Of a stretch of 64,000 nt of DNA, positions 47,316 to 59,240 are shown piece after piece (position 1 is the stretch's first letter; each line of letters begins with the position of its first letter). The DNA comes from Macrostomum hystrix (taxonomy: Eukaryota > Platyhelminthes > Macrostomidae), in the NCBI GenBank assembly GCA_950097015.1, contig CATNEN010000038.1, positions 19,502,001-19,566,000 on the forward strand, given 5' to 3'. The position numbers and the translations under genes were made by a program. The notes beneath the pieces are model-generated. The model did not search any database. It worked only from the letters and a program-made list of their open reading frames with translations, and was not told the origin of the DNA.

Positions 47316-47568
47316 TAGTAGTTGGACTCTAAACTTGAAGGTCGGAGGTTCGATTCCCGACTCCGCTGGAACTATTTGTGTCCTTTAGAATGACTCTTAA
47401 CTCTGCGTTGCTTCATTTCACCTCGCTGTTAAAATGTGTACCAGCATTGGCTGTTACCCCAGTCCATGGACTGAACAGCTGTACGCAGCCTTCATATGCG
47501 TCGCGCAAAAGCTGCGGCTGTGCTGTCGGCTGCACATCTGGCCCAGTTTCAGGAAGTTGTAATTAACT
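47316..47568 (+). mobile_element. SINE-B, slightly 5' truncated
   Basis: B box GGTTCGATTCC at about 47,348, then CTGCGTTGCTTC, AGTCCATGGACTGAACAGC and CTGCACATCTGGCCCAGTTT. The A-box region is degraded. It lies right after a SINE-A tail. Confidence 0.8.
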
Positions 47569-49204
47569 ATTAATATCAAAGCTATTTTTTAAATAAAGCA
47601 CCATTTTGTGACACAAAAACACATAAATATCTGCACATTTCCAAAATAAATCCATGCACTTTAGTTTCTATGGGAAACTATCAGGAAGTGCAAAATACGA
47701 TAAGCTTATCACGTACTTGCATACTTGTTGGTTTAAATGAGAAGCTACCAATTAATTGCTTGGTATTTAACTAAGCAGACAGCTAAACAATACGCTTATT
47801 TGCCAGTTTTAACTATGCTATAAGTAAGCAAATGTACACAATTTATTTAGATTCACAAGGCCGTGAATAAAGCCGGAAGCGCAATAACATGCTCCAGCAG
47901 TTATTAGGAATTGAAAACTTTTCGTGTTGCCACTCCCTTAATTTGCAAATGGACTCACAAAAACAAAGATCCCATTCTTGATCTACATCCCGTTCTAGAT
48001 CCAAATCCCATTCTAAATCTAGATCCCATTCCCAATCTAAATCTAATTCCCTATCTAAATCCCATTCCCAATCTAGATCCCACTCTTGATCTAAATCCAA
48101 TTTTCAATCCAGATGCCATTCTCTATCTAGATCACATTCTCAATCTAGATCCCATTCTCAATCTAGATCCCATTCTCAATCTAGATCCCACTCCCAATCT
48201 AGATCCTATTCTCAATCTAGATCCCATTCTTAATCTAGATCCCATTCTCAATCTAGATCCCATTCTCAATCTAGATCCCATTCTCAATCTAGATCCCATT
48301 CTCAATCTAGATCCCACTCCCAATCTAGATCCTATTCTCAATCTAGATCCCATTCTCAATCTAGATCCCATTGTCAAACTAGATCCCATTCCCAATCTAG
48401 ATCCCACTCTTGATCTAAATCCAATTTTCAATCTAGATGCCATTCCCAATCTAGATCCCACTCTTGATCTAAATCCAATTTTTAATCTAGATGCCATTCT
48501 CAATCTAGATCCCATTCTCAATCTAGATCCCATTCCCAATCTAGATCCCACTCTTGATCTAAATCCAATTTTCAATCTAGATGCCATTTTCAATCTAAAT
48601 CTAATTCCCTATCTAAATCCCATTTCCAATCTAGATCCCACTCTTAATCTAGATCCTATTCTCAATCTAGATCCTATTCTCGATCTAGATCCCATTCTAA
48701 ATCTAGATCCAATTCTAAATCTAGATCCCACTCTTAATCTAGATCCCATTCTCAAACTAGATCCCATTCTCAATCTAGATCCCATTCTCAAACTAGATCC
48801 CACTCTCAATCTAGATCCCATTCTCAAACTAGATCCCATTCTAAATCTAGATCCAATTCTAAATCTAGATCCCACTCTTAATCTAGATCCCATTCTCAAA
48901 CTAGATCCCATTCTCAATCTAGATCCCATTCTCAAACTAGATCCCATTCTCAATCTAGATCCCATTCTCAAACTAGATCCCATTCTCAATCTAGATCCCA
49001 TTCTCAATCTAGATCCCACTCTTAATCTAGATCCCATTCTCAATCTAGATCCTATTCTCGATCTAGATCCCATTCTAAATCTAGATCCAATTCTAAATCT
49101 AGATCCCACTCTTAATCTAGATCCCATTCTCAAACTAGATCCCATTCTCAATCTAGATCCCATTCTCAAACTAGATCCCACTCTCAATCTAGATCCCACT
49201 CTTA

Positions 49205-49790
49205 ATGTACGATCCATTCGTAGCATTAGTTACCAGTTTTCTACAGCAGAACGTTATATGCATCTATTTAAAAATAGAATGCACATCATAAGGCTTAGCT
49301 GCACCACTGCTTTAACTAGGTTACGCTTGACTCGACAAAGGAAAATAACATGCCTGCAGAGTTGGAACGAGCCTGAACAGAATAAAGCCTTCATAAAAGG
49401 CAAAATCGAGCAATTTTTCCGGCCCGAGCACGTGCCCAGACAATGGGCGTGGCTAACGAAGATCAAAGCTCGTATTTTAGCATTACGTTCGCTTCAATTC
49501 GACGGAATTACATTAAAAATATGACTAAAGGAGAGGTGTGTGCTTAATCTGCTATCTAAACTTTTAAATGTATAAGATTGAATACATCGACTTCGATTGA
49601 AAACTATGGCGCGTGTACTGGGGGTGAGTGCCAGAGCGGTTAACGCGTTTGCCACTCGCGCCCTTGAGGGCCAACCTCCAAGGCACAGTGAGAGTGTACT
49701 CTGCCTGACGATGAGAAAGTCAGGGCAGATGTACACACCTGTGTGAGCGTGTGCCTGCCTATATACCAGAGTCTATAGACTAGATTCCAA
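49205..49790 (+). repeat. Unique segment inside the array, copy 1 of a 1,414-bp duplication
   Basis: Starts TACGATCCATTCGTAGCATT and includes an 88-codon frame and a SINE-A head. The same sequence recurs 1,414 bp to the right. The SINE-A here (49,617-49,760) lacks about 90 internal bases that copy 2 keeps. Confidence 0.9.
49617..49762 (+). mobile_element. SINE-A with internal deletion
   Basis: Head GTGCCAGAGCGGTTAACGCG, then CACTCGCGCC joins directly to CTTGAGGGCCAACCTCC. The junction falls on GCGCC, present at both edges of the deleted stretch in the sister copy. Confidence 0.88.
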
Positions 49791-50671
49791 ATCCAGATCA
49801 CATTCTCAAATCTAGATCCCATTCTCAATCTAGATCCCACTCTTAATCTAGATCCCATTCTCAAACTAGATCCCATTCTCAATCTAGATCCCATTCTCAA
49901 ACTAGATCCCATTCTCAATCTAGATCCCATTATCAATCAGGATCCAATTCTCAATATAGATCCCATTCCCAATCTAGATACCATTCCCAATCTTGATCCT
50001 ATTCCCAATCTAGATCCCATTCTTAATCTAGATCCATTCCCAATCTTGATCCTATTCCCAATCTAGATCCCATTCTCAAACTAGATCCCATTCTCAAATC
50101 TAGATCCCATTATCAATCAGGATCCAATTCTCAATATAGATCCCATTCCCAATCTAGATACCATTCCCAATCTTGATCCTATTCCCAATCTAGATCCCAT
50201 TCTTAATCTAGATCCATTCCCAATCTAGATCCCATTCCCGATCTACATCCCCTTCTAGACCCAAATCCCATTCTAAATCTAGATCCCATTCTCAAACTAG
50301 ATCTCATTCCCAATCTAGATCCCATTCTCAAACTAGATCCCACTCTTGATCTAAATCCAATTTTCAATCTAGATGCCATTTTCAATCTAAATCTAATTCC
50401 CTATCTAAATCCCATTTCCAATCTAGATCCCACTCTTAATCTAGATCCCATTCTCAATCTAGATCCTATTCTCGATCTAGATCCCATTCTAAATCTAGAT
50501 CCAATTCTAAATCTAGATCCCACTCTTAATCTAGATCCCATTCTCAAACTAGATCCCATTCTCAATCTAGATCCCATTCTCAAACTAGATCCCACTCTCA
50601 ATCTAGATCCCACTCTTAATGTACGATCCATTCGTAGCATTAGTTACCAGTTTTCTACAGCAGAACGTTAT

Positions 50672-50938
50672 ATGCATCTATTTAAAAATAGAATGCACAT
50701 CATAAGGCTTAGCTGCACCACTGCTTTAACTAGGTTACGCTTGACTCGACAAAGGAAAATAACATGCCTGCAGAGTTGGAACGAGCCTGAACAGAATAAA
50801 GCCTTCATAAAAGGCAAAATCGAGCAATTTTTCCGGCCCGAGCACGTGCCCAGACAATGGGCGTGGCTAACGAAGATCAAAGCTCGTATTTTAGCATTAC
50901 GTTCGCTTCAATTCGACGGAATTACATTAAAAATATGA
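50672..50938 (+). CDS. Hypothetical 88-aa open frame, duplicated at 49258-49524
   Basis: ATG to TGA, basic protein containing FFRPEHVPRQWAWLTKIK and ending LQFDGITLKI. Composition is protein-like, unlike the array around it, and an acceptor-like TTTTCTACAG lies just upstream. The frame is unbroken in both duplicate copies. I do not recognise it; it could be an exon, a transposon remnant or chance. Confidence 0.3.
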   Translation: MHLFKNRMHIIRLSCTTALTRLRLTRQRKITCLQSWNEPEQNKAFIKGKIEQFFRPEHVPRQWAWLTKIKARILALRSLQFDGITLKI

Positions 50939-51029
50939 CTAAAGGAGAGGTGTGTGCTTAATCTGCTATCTAAACTTTTAAATGTATAAGATTGAATACA
51001 TCGACTTCGATTGAAAACTATGGCGCGTG

Positions 51030-51275
51030 TACTGGGGGTGAGTGCCAGAGCGGTTAACGCGTTTGCCACTCGCGCCAAGGTCTGTGAGCTCGATTCCACA
51101 GCGAGGCAACATTCATTTGGGGTGCAGCCGCGAAGCGAAGACTTGGTTGTCGTGCGATTTGCGCCCTTGAGGGCCAACCTCCAAGGCACAGTGAGAGTGT
51201 ACTCTGCCTGACGATGAGAAAGTCAGGGCAGATGTACACACCTGTGTGAGCGTGTGCCTGCCTATATACCAGAGT
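51030..51275 (+). mobile_element. SINE-A, 3' truncated
   Basis: Head and body as in other copies (GTGCCAGAGCGGTTAACGCG to GTGTGAGCGTGTGCCTGCC). It then passes straight into the 18-bp array. Confidence 0.85.
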
Positions 51276-52645
51276 CTATAGACCAGATTCCAAATCCAGA
51301 TCACATTCTCAAATCTAGATCCCATTCTCAAATCTAGATCCCATTATCAATCAGGATCCAATTCTCAATATAGATCCCATTCCCAATCTAGATACCATTC
51401 CCAATCTTGATCCTATTCCCAATCTAGATCCCATTCTTAATCTAGATCCATTCCCAATCTAGATACCATTCCCAATCTTGATCCTATTCCCAATCTAGAT
51501 CCCATTCTTAATCTAGATCCATTCCCAATCTAGATCCCATTCCCGATCTACATCCCCTTCTAGACCCAAATTCCATTCTAAATCTAGATCCCATTCTCAA
51601 ACTAGATCTCATTCCCAATCTAGATCCCATTCTCAAACTAGATCTCATTCCCAATCTAGATCCCATTCTTAATCTAGATCCATTCCCAATCTAGATCCCA
51701 TTCCCGATCTACATCCCCTTCTAGACCCAAATTCCATTCTAAATCTAGATCCCATTCTCAAACTAGATCTCATTCCCAATCTAGATCCCATTCTCAAACT
51801 AGATCTCATTCCCAATCTAGATCCCATTCCCAATTTTGATCCTATTCCCAATCTAGATCCCATTCTTAATCTAGATACATTCCCAATCTAGATCCCATTC
51901 TCGATCTACATCCCCTTCTAGATCCAAATCCCATTCTAAATCTAAATCCCATTCTTAAACTAGATCTCATTCCCAATCTAGATCCCATTCCCAATCTAGA
52001 TCCCATTCCCAATCTAGATCCCATTCTCGATCTACCTCCCCTTCTAGATCCAAATCCCATTCTCAAACTAGATCCCATTCCTAATCTAGATCCCATTCCC
52101 AATCTAGATCCCATTCCCAATCTAGATCCCATTCCCAATCTAGATCCCATTCCCAATCTAGATCCCATTCCCAATCTAGATCCCATTCCCAATCTAGATC
52201 CCATTCTCGATCTACATCCCCTTCTAGATCCAAATCCCATTCTAAATCTAGATCCCTTCTCGACCTACATCCCCTTCTAGATCCAAATCCCATTCTAAAT
52301 CTAGATCCCATTCTCAAACTAGATCCCATTCCCTATCTAGATCCCATTCCCAATCTAGATCCCATTCCCAATCTAGATTCCATTCCAAATCTAGATCCCA
52401 TTCCCAATCTAGATCCTTTTCCAAATCTAGATCCCGTTCCCATTATATAGATCCCATTCTCAAACTAGATCCTATTCCCAATCTAGATCCTATTCCCAAT
52501 CTAGATCCCATTCTCAATCTAGATCCAATTCCCAATCTAGATCCCCTTCTCAATCTTTATCCTATTCTCAATCGAGATCCTATTATCATTATTGATCCTA
52601 TTCTCTATCTAGATCCCATTCTCAACCTAGATCCCATTCTCAAAC

Positions 52646-53300
<655 letters not shown>

Positions 53301-53760
53301 GACTACTAATGTCTCCCTTCCAAAGATGGGGTGGGTGTGACTGCAGTGACAGGTCGAGGCGAGTAGATCCAGAACCCAAGGGAACTGTTCAACCAATGGG
53401 AGGAAATTAAACTGGGACGAAATCAAAGTACTCTCTCTTTGAGATGAAAAATAGCGGTCGCAATACTAAATTCTCTCTAGTGCTATAGTGCATTTGCCTA
53501 TATATCTGGCTCATTGTCATTGCGAGTGAGTATAGCTCTCAGCATCCTGGCTTCATTTAGAATTGAGTCTTACCTTGATTTACCGCATAGAATAGCGAAT
53601 ATAAAGAAAATAGATCCGAACTAAGACCTTTTACTTGACTAAAAAGAAGTACATTTGATTTTTTAATTTTCGGTAAGTCTTTATTTTTCACCTCTGTTAT
53701 CATTTTTACATGTTTTGATCATCGATTATCTGTAATGGTTGGATCGATAAAAAGCTTTCA
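53301..53760. other. Spacer, nothing recognised
   Basis: No supported feature. Confidence 0.4.
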
Positions 53761-53761
53761 C

Positions 53762-53960
53762 GCTATTGATAATGAATCATCACCCGATCGATAATGAATC
53801 ATCACCCGATCGATAATGAATCATCACCCGATCGATAATGACTCATCACCCGATCGATAATGAATTATCACCCGATCGATAATGAATAATCACCCGATCG
53901 ATAATGAATCATCACCCGATCGAAAGTCAATCATCACTCGATCAATAATAATTAATCACA
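53762..53960. repeat. 22-bp tandem repeat (about 9 copies)
   Basis: The unit is CGATAATGAATCATCACCCG plus AT, so that each junction forms CGATCGAT. A related CGATCGAT array sits in the copine-like intron. Confidence 0.93.
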
Positions 53961-54660
53961 AGGTAGAAAAAACTGTCCCCTGATGTACTTGTAAATGATT
54001 TGCCGAAAACCCCCCACCCTAGTTCCATTGCTTCTCGTTTTTTCCGGGAATCTTTTACATTTATTCAATTCATTGCACTTCTTGGCTGGCGAAAAACAAT
54101 GGAATCCTAGGAATGGAATCTGAAATAAAAAAATCCAAGGTTCTGTTATTTTAATTTTACAGTTTATGACGAATCATTCTCTATCCCACCAGAAAAATTG
54201 TTCGTCTGCCTATCCAGACTCAGCTCTCATAATCTCCCTCCCAATATCCCTTACGAGGAGCTTCATCCCCCTTTCATCCGAGTAGCTGCAGAGAATTTTC
54301 CTCCATGGGATATTTTTTTTGGTTTCCATACAATCGCAAGGTCGACTCTCTGTCTCACTCACGCCTAGCAGCGAAGGCTTTTCTAGCACGGCCTCTTTAC
54401 ATTTCACTCTAATCTAGACTAGCTGCGTCTGCCAAACGAAAAGTGCACAGTTCAAAAATTCTTTATTAATTATTGAGCATGAGTAGCTTTTTGTTCATTT
54501 AGCGCGCCATAAAAATTTTATGTGTATAGTTGTGCCATATTTCGACGTAGCAGCGAACGCTGATGATGCCGGATTATCGTTAGTGTCTTGCTAAAGCCCA
54601 CAAGTCGTTTCTTTTAGGCTGATCCAGTTTTATACTGTCTTGAAGTACTTATTTTCGTCT
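53961..54660. other. Upstream flank of the copine-like gene
   Basis: No promoter element assigned. A strong acceptor-like sequence, ATTTTCGTCTTCAG, ends 14 nt before the ATG at 54,679, suggesting a spliced or trans-spliced 5' UTR. Confidence 0.4.
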
Positions 54661-54678
54661 TCAGATCGATCTAACACC

Positions 54679-56406
54679 ATGGACCAAGAGTACGAAGTAT
54701 CGGTCCGCTGTAGAAACTTAGCCGACAAAGACCTGCTGAGCCGATCTGACCCAATGGTAATTCTCCTAGTAAACATGCCTCACACTAAACGCTTCGTGGA
54801 ACTCGGTCGCACGGAGGTCATTCAAAATTGTCTCAATCCGAGATTCGTGAAAAAGTTTCGCCTAGCTGAACGGCCCGGAGGTGAGGATCCAGTTCTGCGC
54901 GTCGCTGTGATCGACATTGACAACTTTGACGATGCTGAACGACTGGCGGATCAAGACTTCATTGGTCAGTTAAATGTTTGTCTGGTGTACGGGGAGTCTA
55001 AAAAGTACAAAGTATGTCTTACAGTAGTATAATCGTAGTATTAAACAAAGTATTTCATATCACAGGAATATGAAATATATAATCGATGACAGCCTTCATT
55101 CGATCGATACGAAACCTTCAGCTGATCGATACGAAACGTCATCCGATCGATAACAAGCCTTCAACCGATCGATACGAAACGTCATTCGATCGATAAGAAG
55201 CCTTCAACTGATCGATAACGAGCCTTCAACCGATCGATACAAAACGTCATTCGATCGATACGAAACGTCATTCGATCGATACGAAACGTCATTCGATCGA
55301 TACGAAACGTCATTCGATCGATACAAAGCCTTCAACCGTTCTATACGAAACCTTCAACCGATCGCTAAGAAGCCTGCATCCGATCGATAAGAAGCCGTCA
55401 AACGATCGATACGAAGCCTTCATCCGATCGATAAAAAGCCTTTATCCGATTAATAAGAAGTCATCACAGCTATCTATAAGCTAAATTAGCGGTACAACAT
55501 AAGCAGAAAGGCACATCATGAATCCGACAGGTGTATGATGTATCCGACAGGTTTTTTAATTTATCCGACTGGTGTATGGCTTGTCCAACAGGTTTACGGT
55601 AAACTAAAAGAGTTAGTAGTCGTGTGTCTAAGAGTGTGCCATGAAGCGCAGCCAGTGAGAAGGATGTCGGGTGCCAATCTAACAGACACACTAGCACACA
55701 CAAACATACACAAATATTTGCCAAGCACTAATTAAATACGCTCGTACTTAAGCTAACTACTGTCGTTTGCAAACACACTGACCTTTTTGGGTGCAGGCAC
55801 TCACCATTATGGAGGTAGAAGCTTACGAAGCTAAGGAATATGTGACCATGCGAGATTTCTACAGTTGAGCACGTATTTTACCTTCAAGGTCGCGCCGAGT
55901 TTCGCCAATCGCAGCTAATCACTCGCAGAACCTTCAGTATCCTTCTTAGCGGCGACTCAGGCGAAGTGATCTTCGAAACGCGACGCTACGATGCAGACCT
56001 TGATGGTCACGTGACGCTGGAGCTGGCCAATCACAGCTTCCCTTGGAAGGATCGCGTCATTTTTCTGGAAATTTATCGCCTGGAAAGTGGCAATGACGCC
56101 GATAGCGAGGCCACTGAAGTCGTGCTGGTCTATCGGTCAGAGCAGTCGGTGACTGGAAACTTTGAGCCAATCAAGCTGTCACTGTTCAGCCTGGCACTGG
56201 GCAATCGGCAGTGCAAGCTGCGCATCGAATGCTGGCGCTACTGCCACCGCGGAGATCACGTCAGTGTCGGTCATCGTCAGAGCAGCCTCGCCGAGCTCGA
56301 GCAACTGTACGTGAATGAAAACGTGCCGTTGTTGGCTTTCGACTACAAGGGTCAGCGGGACCGCCAGTGCTGCTTGGCTGTCAAATATGTCGACATTCGT
56401 CAGTGA
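54679..56406 (+). CDS. Copine-like protein with two C2 domains and no vWA domain, 275 aa
   Basis: Model: 54679-54964 joined to 55865-56406 (donor G|GTCAGT, acceptor TTTCTACAG, phase 1). Copines are cytosolic proteins that bind membranes through Ca2+ via two C2 domains, with a C-terminal vWA domain. C2A is clear: LADKDLLSRSDPMVIL, GRTEVIQNCLNPRFVKKF and ADQDFIG match copine, including the Ca2+-binding Asp residues. C2B is recognisable (HVTLELANHSF, VIFLEIYRL, YRSEQSVTGNFEPIKLSL), but its acidic Ca2+ loop is reduced to FPWKDR. The frame stops at VKYVDIRQ, where copines would enter the vWA domain; none follows before the next gene at 57,738. The ATG has a good context (ACACCATGG). The junction is uncertain; a second splice option is given separately. 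Confidence 0.6.
55085..55470. repeat. 21-bp minisatellite in the copine-like intron
   Basis: The unit is CGATCGATACGAAACGTCATT, about 18 copies, with CCTTCAACCG and AAGAAG variants. Confidence 0.92.
55799..55873 (+). CDS. Possible alternative 3' exon of the copine-like gene
   Basis: If exon 1 runs on to the strong donor AAA|GTATGT (exon end 55011, phase 0), an acceptor TTTTGGGTGCAG opens a phase-0 stretch. It reads ALTIMEVEAYEAKEYVTMRD and ends FYS-stop. The sequence parallels the last strand of a copine C2A domain. It would give a C2A-only product or need another downstream splice. Speculative. Confidence 0.3.
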
Positions 56407-56481
56407 TACAGATTTTGTCCGTTTCTTAAAAAGTGTTCTTTTTTGTTGTCTGTGTTGCGAAAAGGAAGTGAAATAGTAGAT

Positions 56482-56722
56482 TGATAATTGCAGGAGGGCT
56501 GTGGGCAATGGCACATCGTTTAGTGACACTAGACCCGCAATCAGCGAGGAGGCAATTCTGCCCATTTCGCCGACTCCTGAGCACACACGCAAAGGTCTGC
56601 ACATCTGCCCTGACTTTCCTGCGCAGACTGTGTACACTTTAACTGTGTGCACCTTCAAATGAATGTGTCCTAGGAATCGAGCTCAGGACCTTGGTATCAG
56701 ATGCAAAGGCTTTATGTACACA
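56482..56722 (-). mobile_element. SINE-A, truncated copy
   Basis: Minus-oriented, tail ATTGCAGGAGGGCTGTGGGC, then CAGCGAGGAGGCAATTCTGC. The centre and head are shortened, and the B-box region AATCGAGCTC is visible near 56,675. Confidence 0.8.
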
Positions 56723-57630
56723 CCAGAGTGGGACTTTAACTAAATAGTCCAGTTTGGTTCTACGGGCGGAATTAGATTATCGACTTAAAAATAGACCTTT
56801 TTTGAAGTGAATTTTTTTATTGAATTGAAGACAAACGCCACAATTAGTTACTACTTCTAGTAACATATCAAACTTTAAATTCAAGCTTGGTAAGGTCAAG
56901 AAAAAGCGTAAAACTAGAAGTTATTATTCTTGAGTGTTTTTTGTGCTAGCAATGTACTTTTAATAATCAGATTAATGACACTTGTCATAGCTTTTGTCTT
57001 GTACTATTGAAGTAAACTTTAAGATATTATTCGCTTTGTTGTTTTTGTTTAATGTTGCTTCGTAGTGATAGCATTTTATCGAGTAAAGCCTGTACGACCA
57101 CTGATTAGGTTTTGAAAAAAATTGTTTTAAGTTAGTAAGATACCTTGCCTTTAAAGTAGAGATTTTCCTCAACCAAGCTTTGTTGTCGTGTATTAAACGG
57201 AAATTAACCCTATTTTTTGTCAAATACACTTTTGCTAAGTTGTTGCTGCAAATCCTTAGCATTAAATAAATCGACCGCATTCTCGTGATGTTTAAATTCC
57301 TTTTTGATTACCATGGCAACAAAAAGACAAGTTTTCGCATGGCAAACAATTAGGTCAAAAGCAAAAACGTATTTTGACATAGCTCTTTGAAGGCGTTTTA
57401 AGCATGAGTTTGATGCTATGGTAACTCTTAATCCATAACGGAGTCTGCTGTGTGAGTTGTGCAGTTTAACGTTGCAAGCAGATTTCTGAAAAAAACGCAC
57501 ATACACTGGACTGACTGTCGCTTGCTTCCGGCTGAAGTTTTGCTTGAATTTTTCGCATGCATTGATGCTGATGTCGGTTTAAAAACTAAGCAAACGAAAA
57601 GAACTTGAAATTTACCAATTATTGAGACTT
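56723..57630. other. AT-rich spacer, nothing recognised
   Basis: In particular, no vWA-domain exon for the copine-like gene was found here on the plus strand. Confidence 0.45.
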
Positions 57631-57638
57631 GCTGACAG

Positions 57639-57646
57639 TATATAAG
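57639..57646 (+). promoter_or_regulatory. TATA box of lectin/PAN gene 1
   Basis: TATATAAG about 92 nt upstream of the ATG at 57,738. Position and sequence fit a core promoter. Confidence 0.5.
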
Positions 57647-57737
57647 CAAAACTCTTGTTCTTGTCCGTTTCGGAGTTTGACTTTCATATTGCTCTTCGTA
57701 GAACTCGGTGACAAGTCCTTGTCATTGGGTCGGTGCA

Positions 57738-58532
57738 ATGCTGCCTGCATTGCATTGTGCACTTTGGCTATTTGTCCTTCAATCGACCAGCGTTTCGGCT
57801 GATTGCCCGGCGTCTTCTGTTCCACTCCAGCTGACCACTGGCGCGTCTTCCTGGTGCCTCAGCAATCGCGGCAGCACAAAAAACTTCTGCGAAGCGGTCA
57901 AGACGTGCCACAGCGCCGGACAAGAAATGATCGGTCGCGACGTCTACGCTGCGATCAAGCAGGCCAGTCCGAGCAGCTCGGGCACTGTGCCCAGCCACTA
58001 CTGGGTTGGCCTGACTGACGCACTGAATGAGCGATTCTCAAGCGTTGACGGCTGGGTGTGGATTCAGGATGGCAAGAAAACGGACATTGGGAGCAGCCTG
58101 TTTGCGCCGTCTGAACCCAACGGTGGAATCGTTGAAACCTGCGTTGCAGCCTCTCCATCAGGCCTGCTGGATATTAGCTGCAGGTTCACAACGGCTTCGC
58201 TCACTCCCAAGATTCTCTGCTACAGCAGTGTCAATGGCTCAGCGGTTCTACCTGCAGCCGCGCCAAACATCATCAACGAGTTTTACAGAACGGGCATTGC
58301 TAGCTACTATCAAACAGATCCCGGATGTTACATTGACGCTTCTTCGAGCCGCGTCAACAGTCGTCTACTGTGTTCCTTTAGATGCGTTAAGCTTGACCAA
58401 GACTGCGTTGGCTTCTACTGGCACCCTGGCAAGAGGCAGTGCATTGTGCTCACCTACTTAAATAACAATGTGTCACTGAATTATACCGGAAATGAGGATA
58501 AGTCGAGGTGGGAGAAGTTTCTAAGAAAATAA
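57738..58532 (+). CDS. Secreted C-type-lectin-like plus PAN/apple-like protein 1, single exon, 264 aa
   Basis: Signal peptide MLPALHCALWLFVLQS then SVSADC. Residues about 40-155 form a C-type lectin-like domain with NFCEAVKTCHSAG, HYWVGLTDALNERF and GWVWIQDGK, and an EPN tripeptide (SEPNGG), the motif associated with mannose-type ligands. The WND motif is not visible. Residues about 195-264 resemble a PAN/apple module (DPGCYIDASSS, LCSFRCVKLDQDCVGFYWHP, QCIVLTYL). It is the only copy in the cluster with no intron after the WIQDG block, and it is the most diverged. An upstream in-frame GTG was not used as start because the ATG opens the signal peptide. Likely secreted carbohydrate or protein binding; role unknown. 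Confidence 0.82.
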   Translation: MLPALHCALWLFVLQSTSVSADCPASSVPLQLTTGASSWCLSNRGSTKNFCEAVKTCHSAGQEMIGRDVYAAIKQASPSSSGTVPSHYWVGLTDALNERFSSVDGWVWIQDGKKTDIGSSLFAPSEPNGGIVETCVAASPSGLLDISCRFTTASLTPKILCYSSVNGSAVLPAAAPNIINEFYRTGIASYYQTDPGCYIDASSSRVNSRLLCSFRCVKLDQDCVGFYWHPGKRQCIVLTYLNNNVSLNYTGNEDKSRWEKFLRK

Positions 58533-59240
58533 GTTTTCTTAGACCACAATAAGAAGCCACTTCCATTTTGGGACATTTAAACAAAAAATAAGCTAATTAA
58601 AGTAAACTCCATTATTCGCATTCGAAGCTGATTCAGTTCTTGTCGGGTGTAATAATTTTTGAGAGTCGTTACGAGATCGTATTTTTTAACGAATCTTACT
58701 TTACCCTCGTGTATTCGAATTCTAAAGTAATCTCGTGAAAAGCATACTTGATATTCTGACTAACAAATATTTCATCAAAGCTTAATTGCCTATAGCGTTT
58801 TGCAATTCTCCCAGAAGGCAATATCTATAAAATCGTTAGATATGAGTGACATACAGCTCAGTATAAAATTTTGACACTCAATTTTAGGGTTAAATAAATG
58901 AAGGTCTAATTAGAGTAACAAGCCATTATTTGTATTGCTATGGATAAAGGATATATTATAGTTACTCTCTCTAAGCAGTTAATATTTAAACGTAAATCTT
59001 GGTTCCATTATCAGAGCTCAGTAGTGACACGTTAGGTAATATAGCACACTGGATAGCAAATGCTTCCACTGCTGGTCCTTTAAACAAATTAACTGTTCCA
59101 AGAGAAGTTAATGCTTTTAGCAATTCAAACATCACTATTTGCTTTGGAACAAATTTAATGCATTTCGCGTTTGACAGCATCGCATGTTTATATTGAGCAA
59201 CTCGGCACAAAAGTAACGAAGCTCAAAAAAACTTGCTGAA
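58533..59240. other. Spacer between lectin/PAN genes 1 and 2
   Basis: An ATTAAA hexamer at 58,596-58,601 may end gene 1. Otherwise AT-rich, no exon seen. Confidence 0.4.

Larger units (their letters stand above)
50619..51285 (+). repeat. Unique segment inside the array, copy 2 of the duplication
   Basis: Same sequence as copy 1 to my reading up to the SINE-A body. It retains the full SINE-A middle part at 51,075-51,170. Confidence 0.9.
47965..52645. repeat. 18-bp minisatellite, about 4 kb, in three blocks
   Basis: The unit is CATTCTCAATCTAGATCC. Blocks are about 47,965-49,205, 49,790-50,620 and 51,285-52,645, separated by two copies of a unique segment. As 18 is a multiple of 3, a 537-codon frame opens over 47,911-49,524 with a six-residue NLDPIL repeat. 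Frames are also open on the other strand, so I treat it as non-coding. Confidence 0.96.

Noticed and set aside
47911-49524. 537-codon plus-strand open frame with a six-residue repeat
   Set aside because: It is produced by an 18-bp tandem unit, the opposite strand is open as well, and it joins the unique segment only by chance phase.
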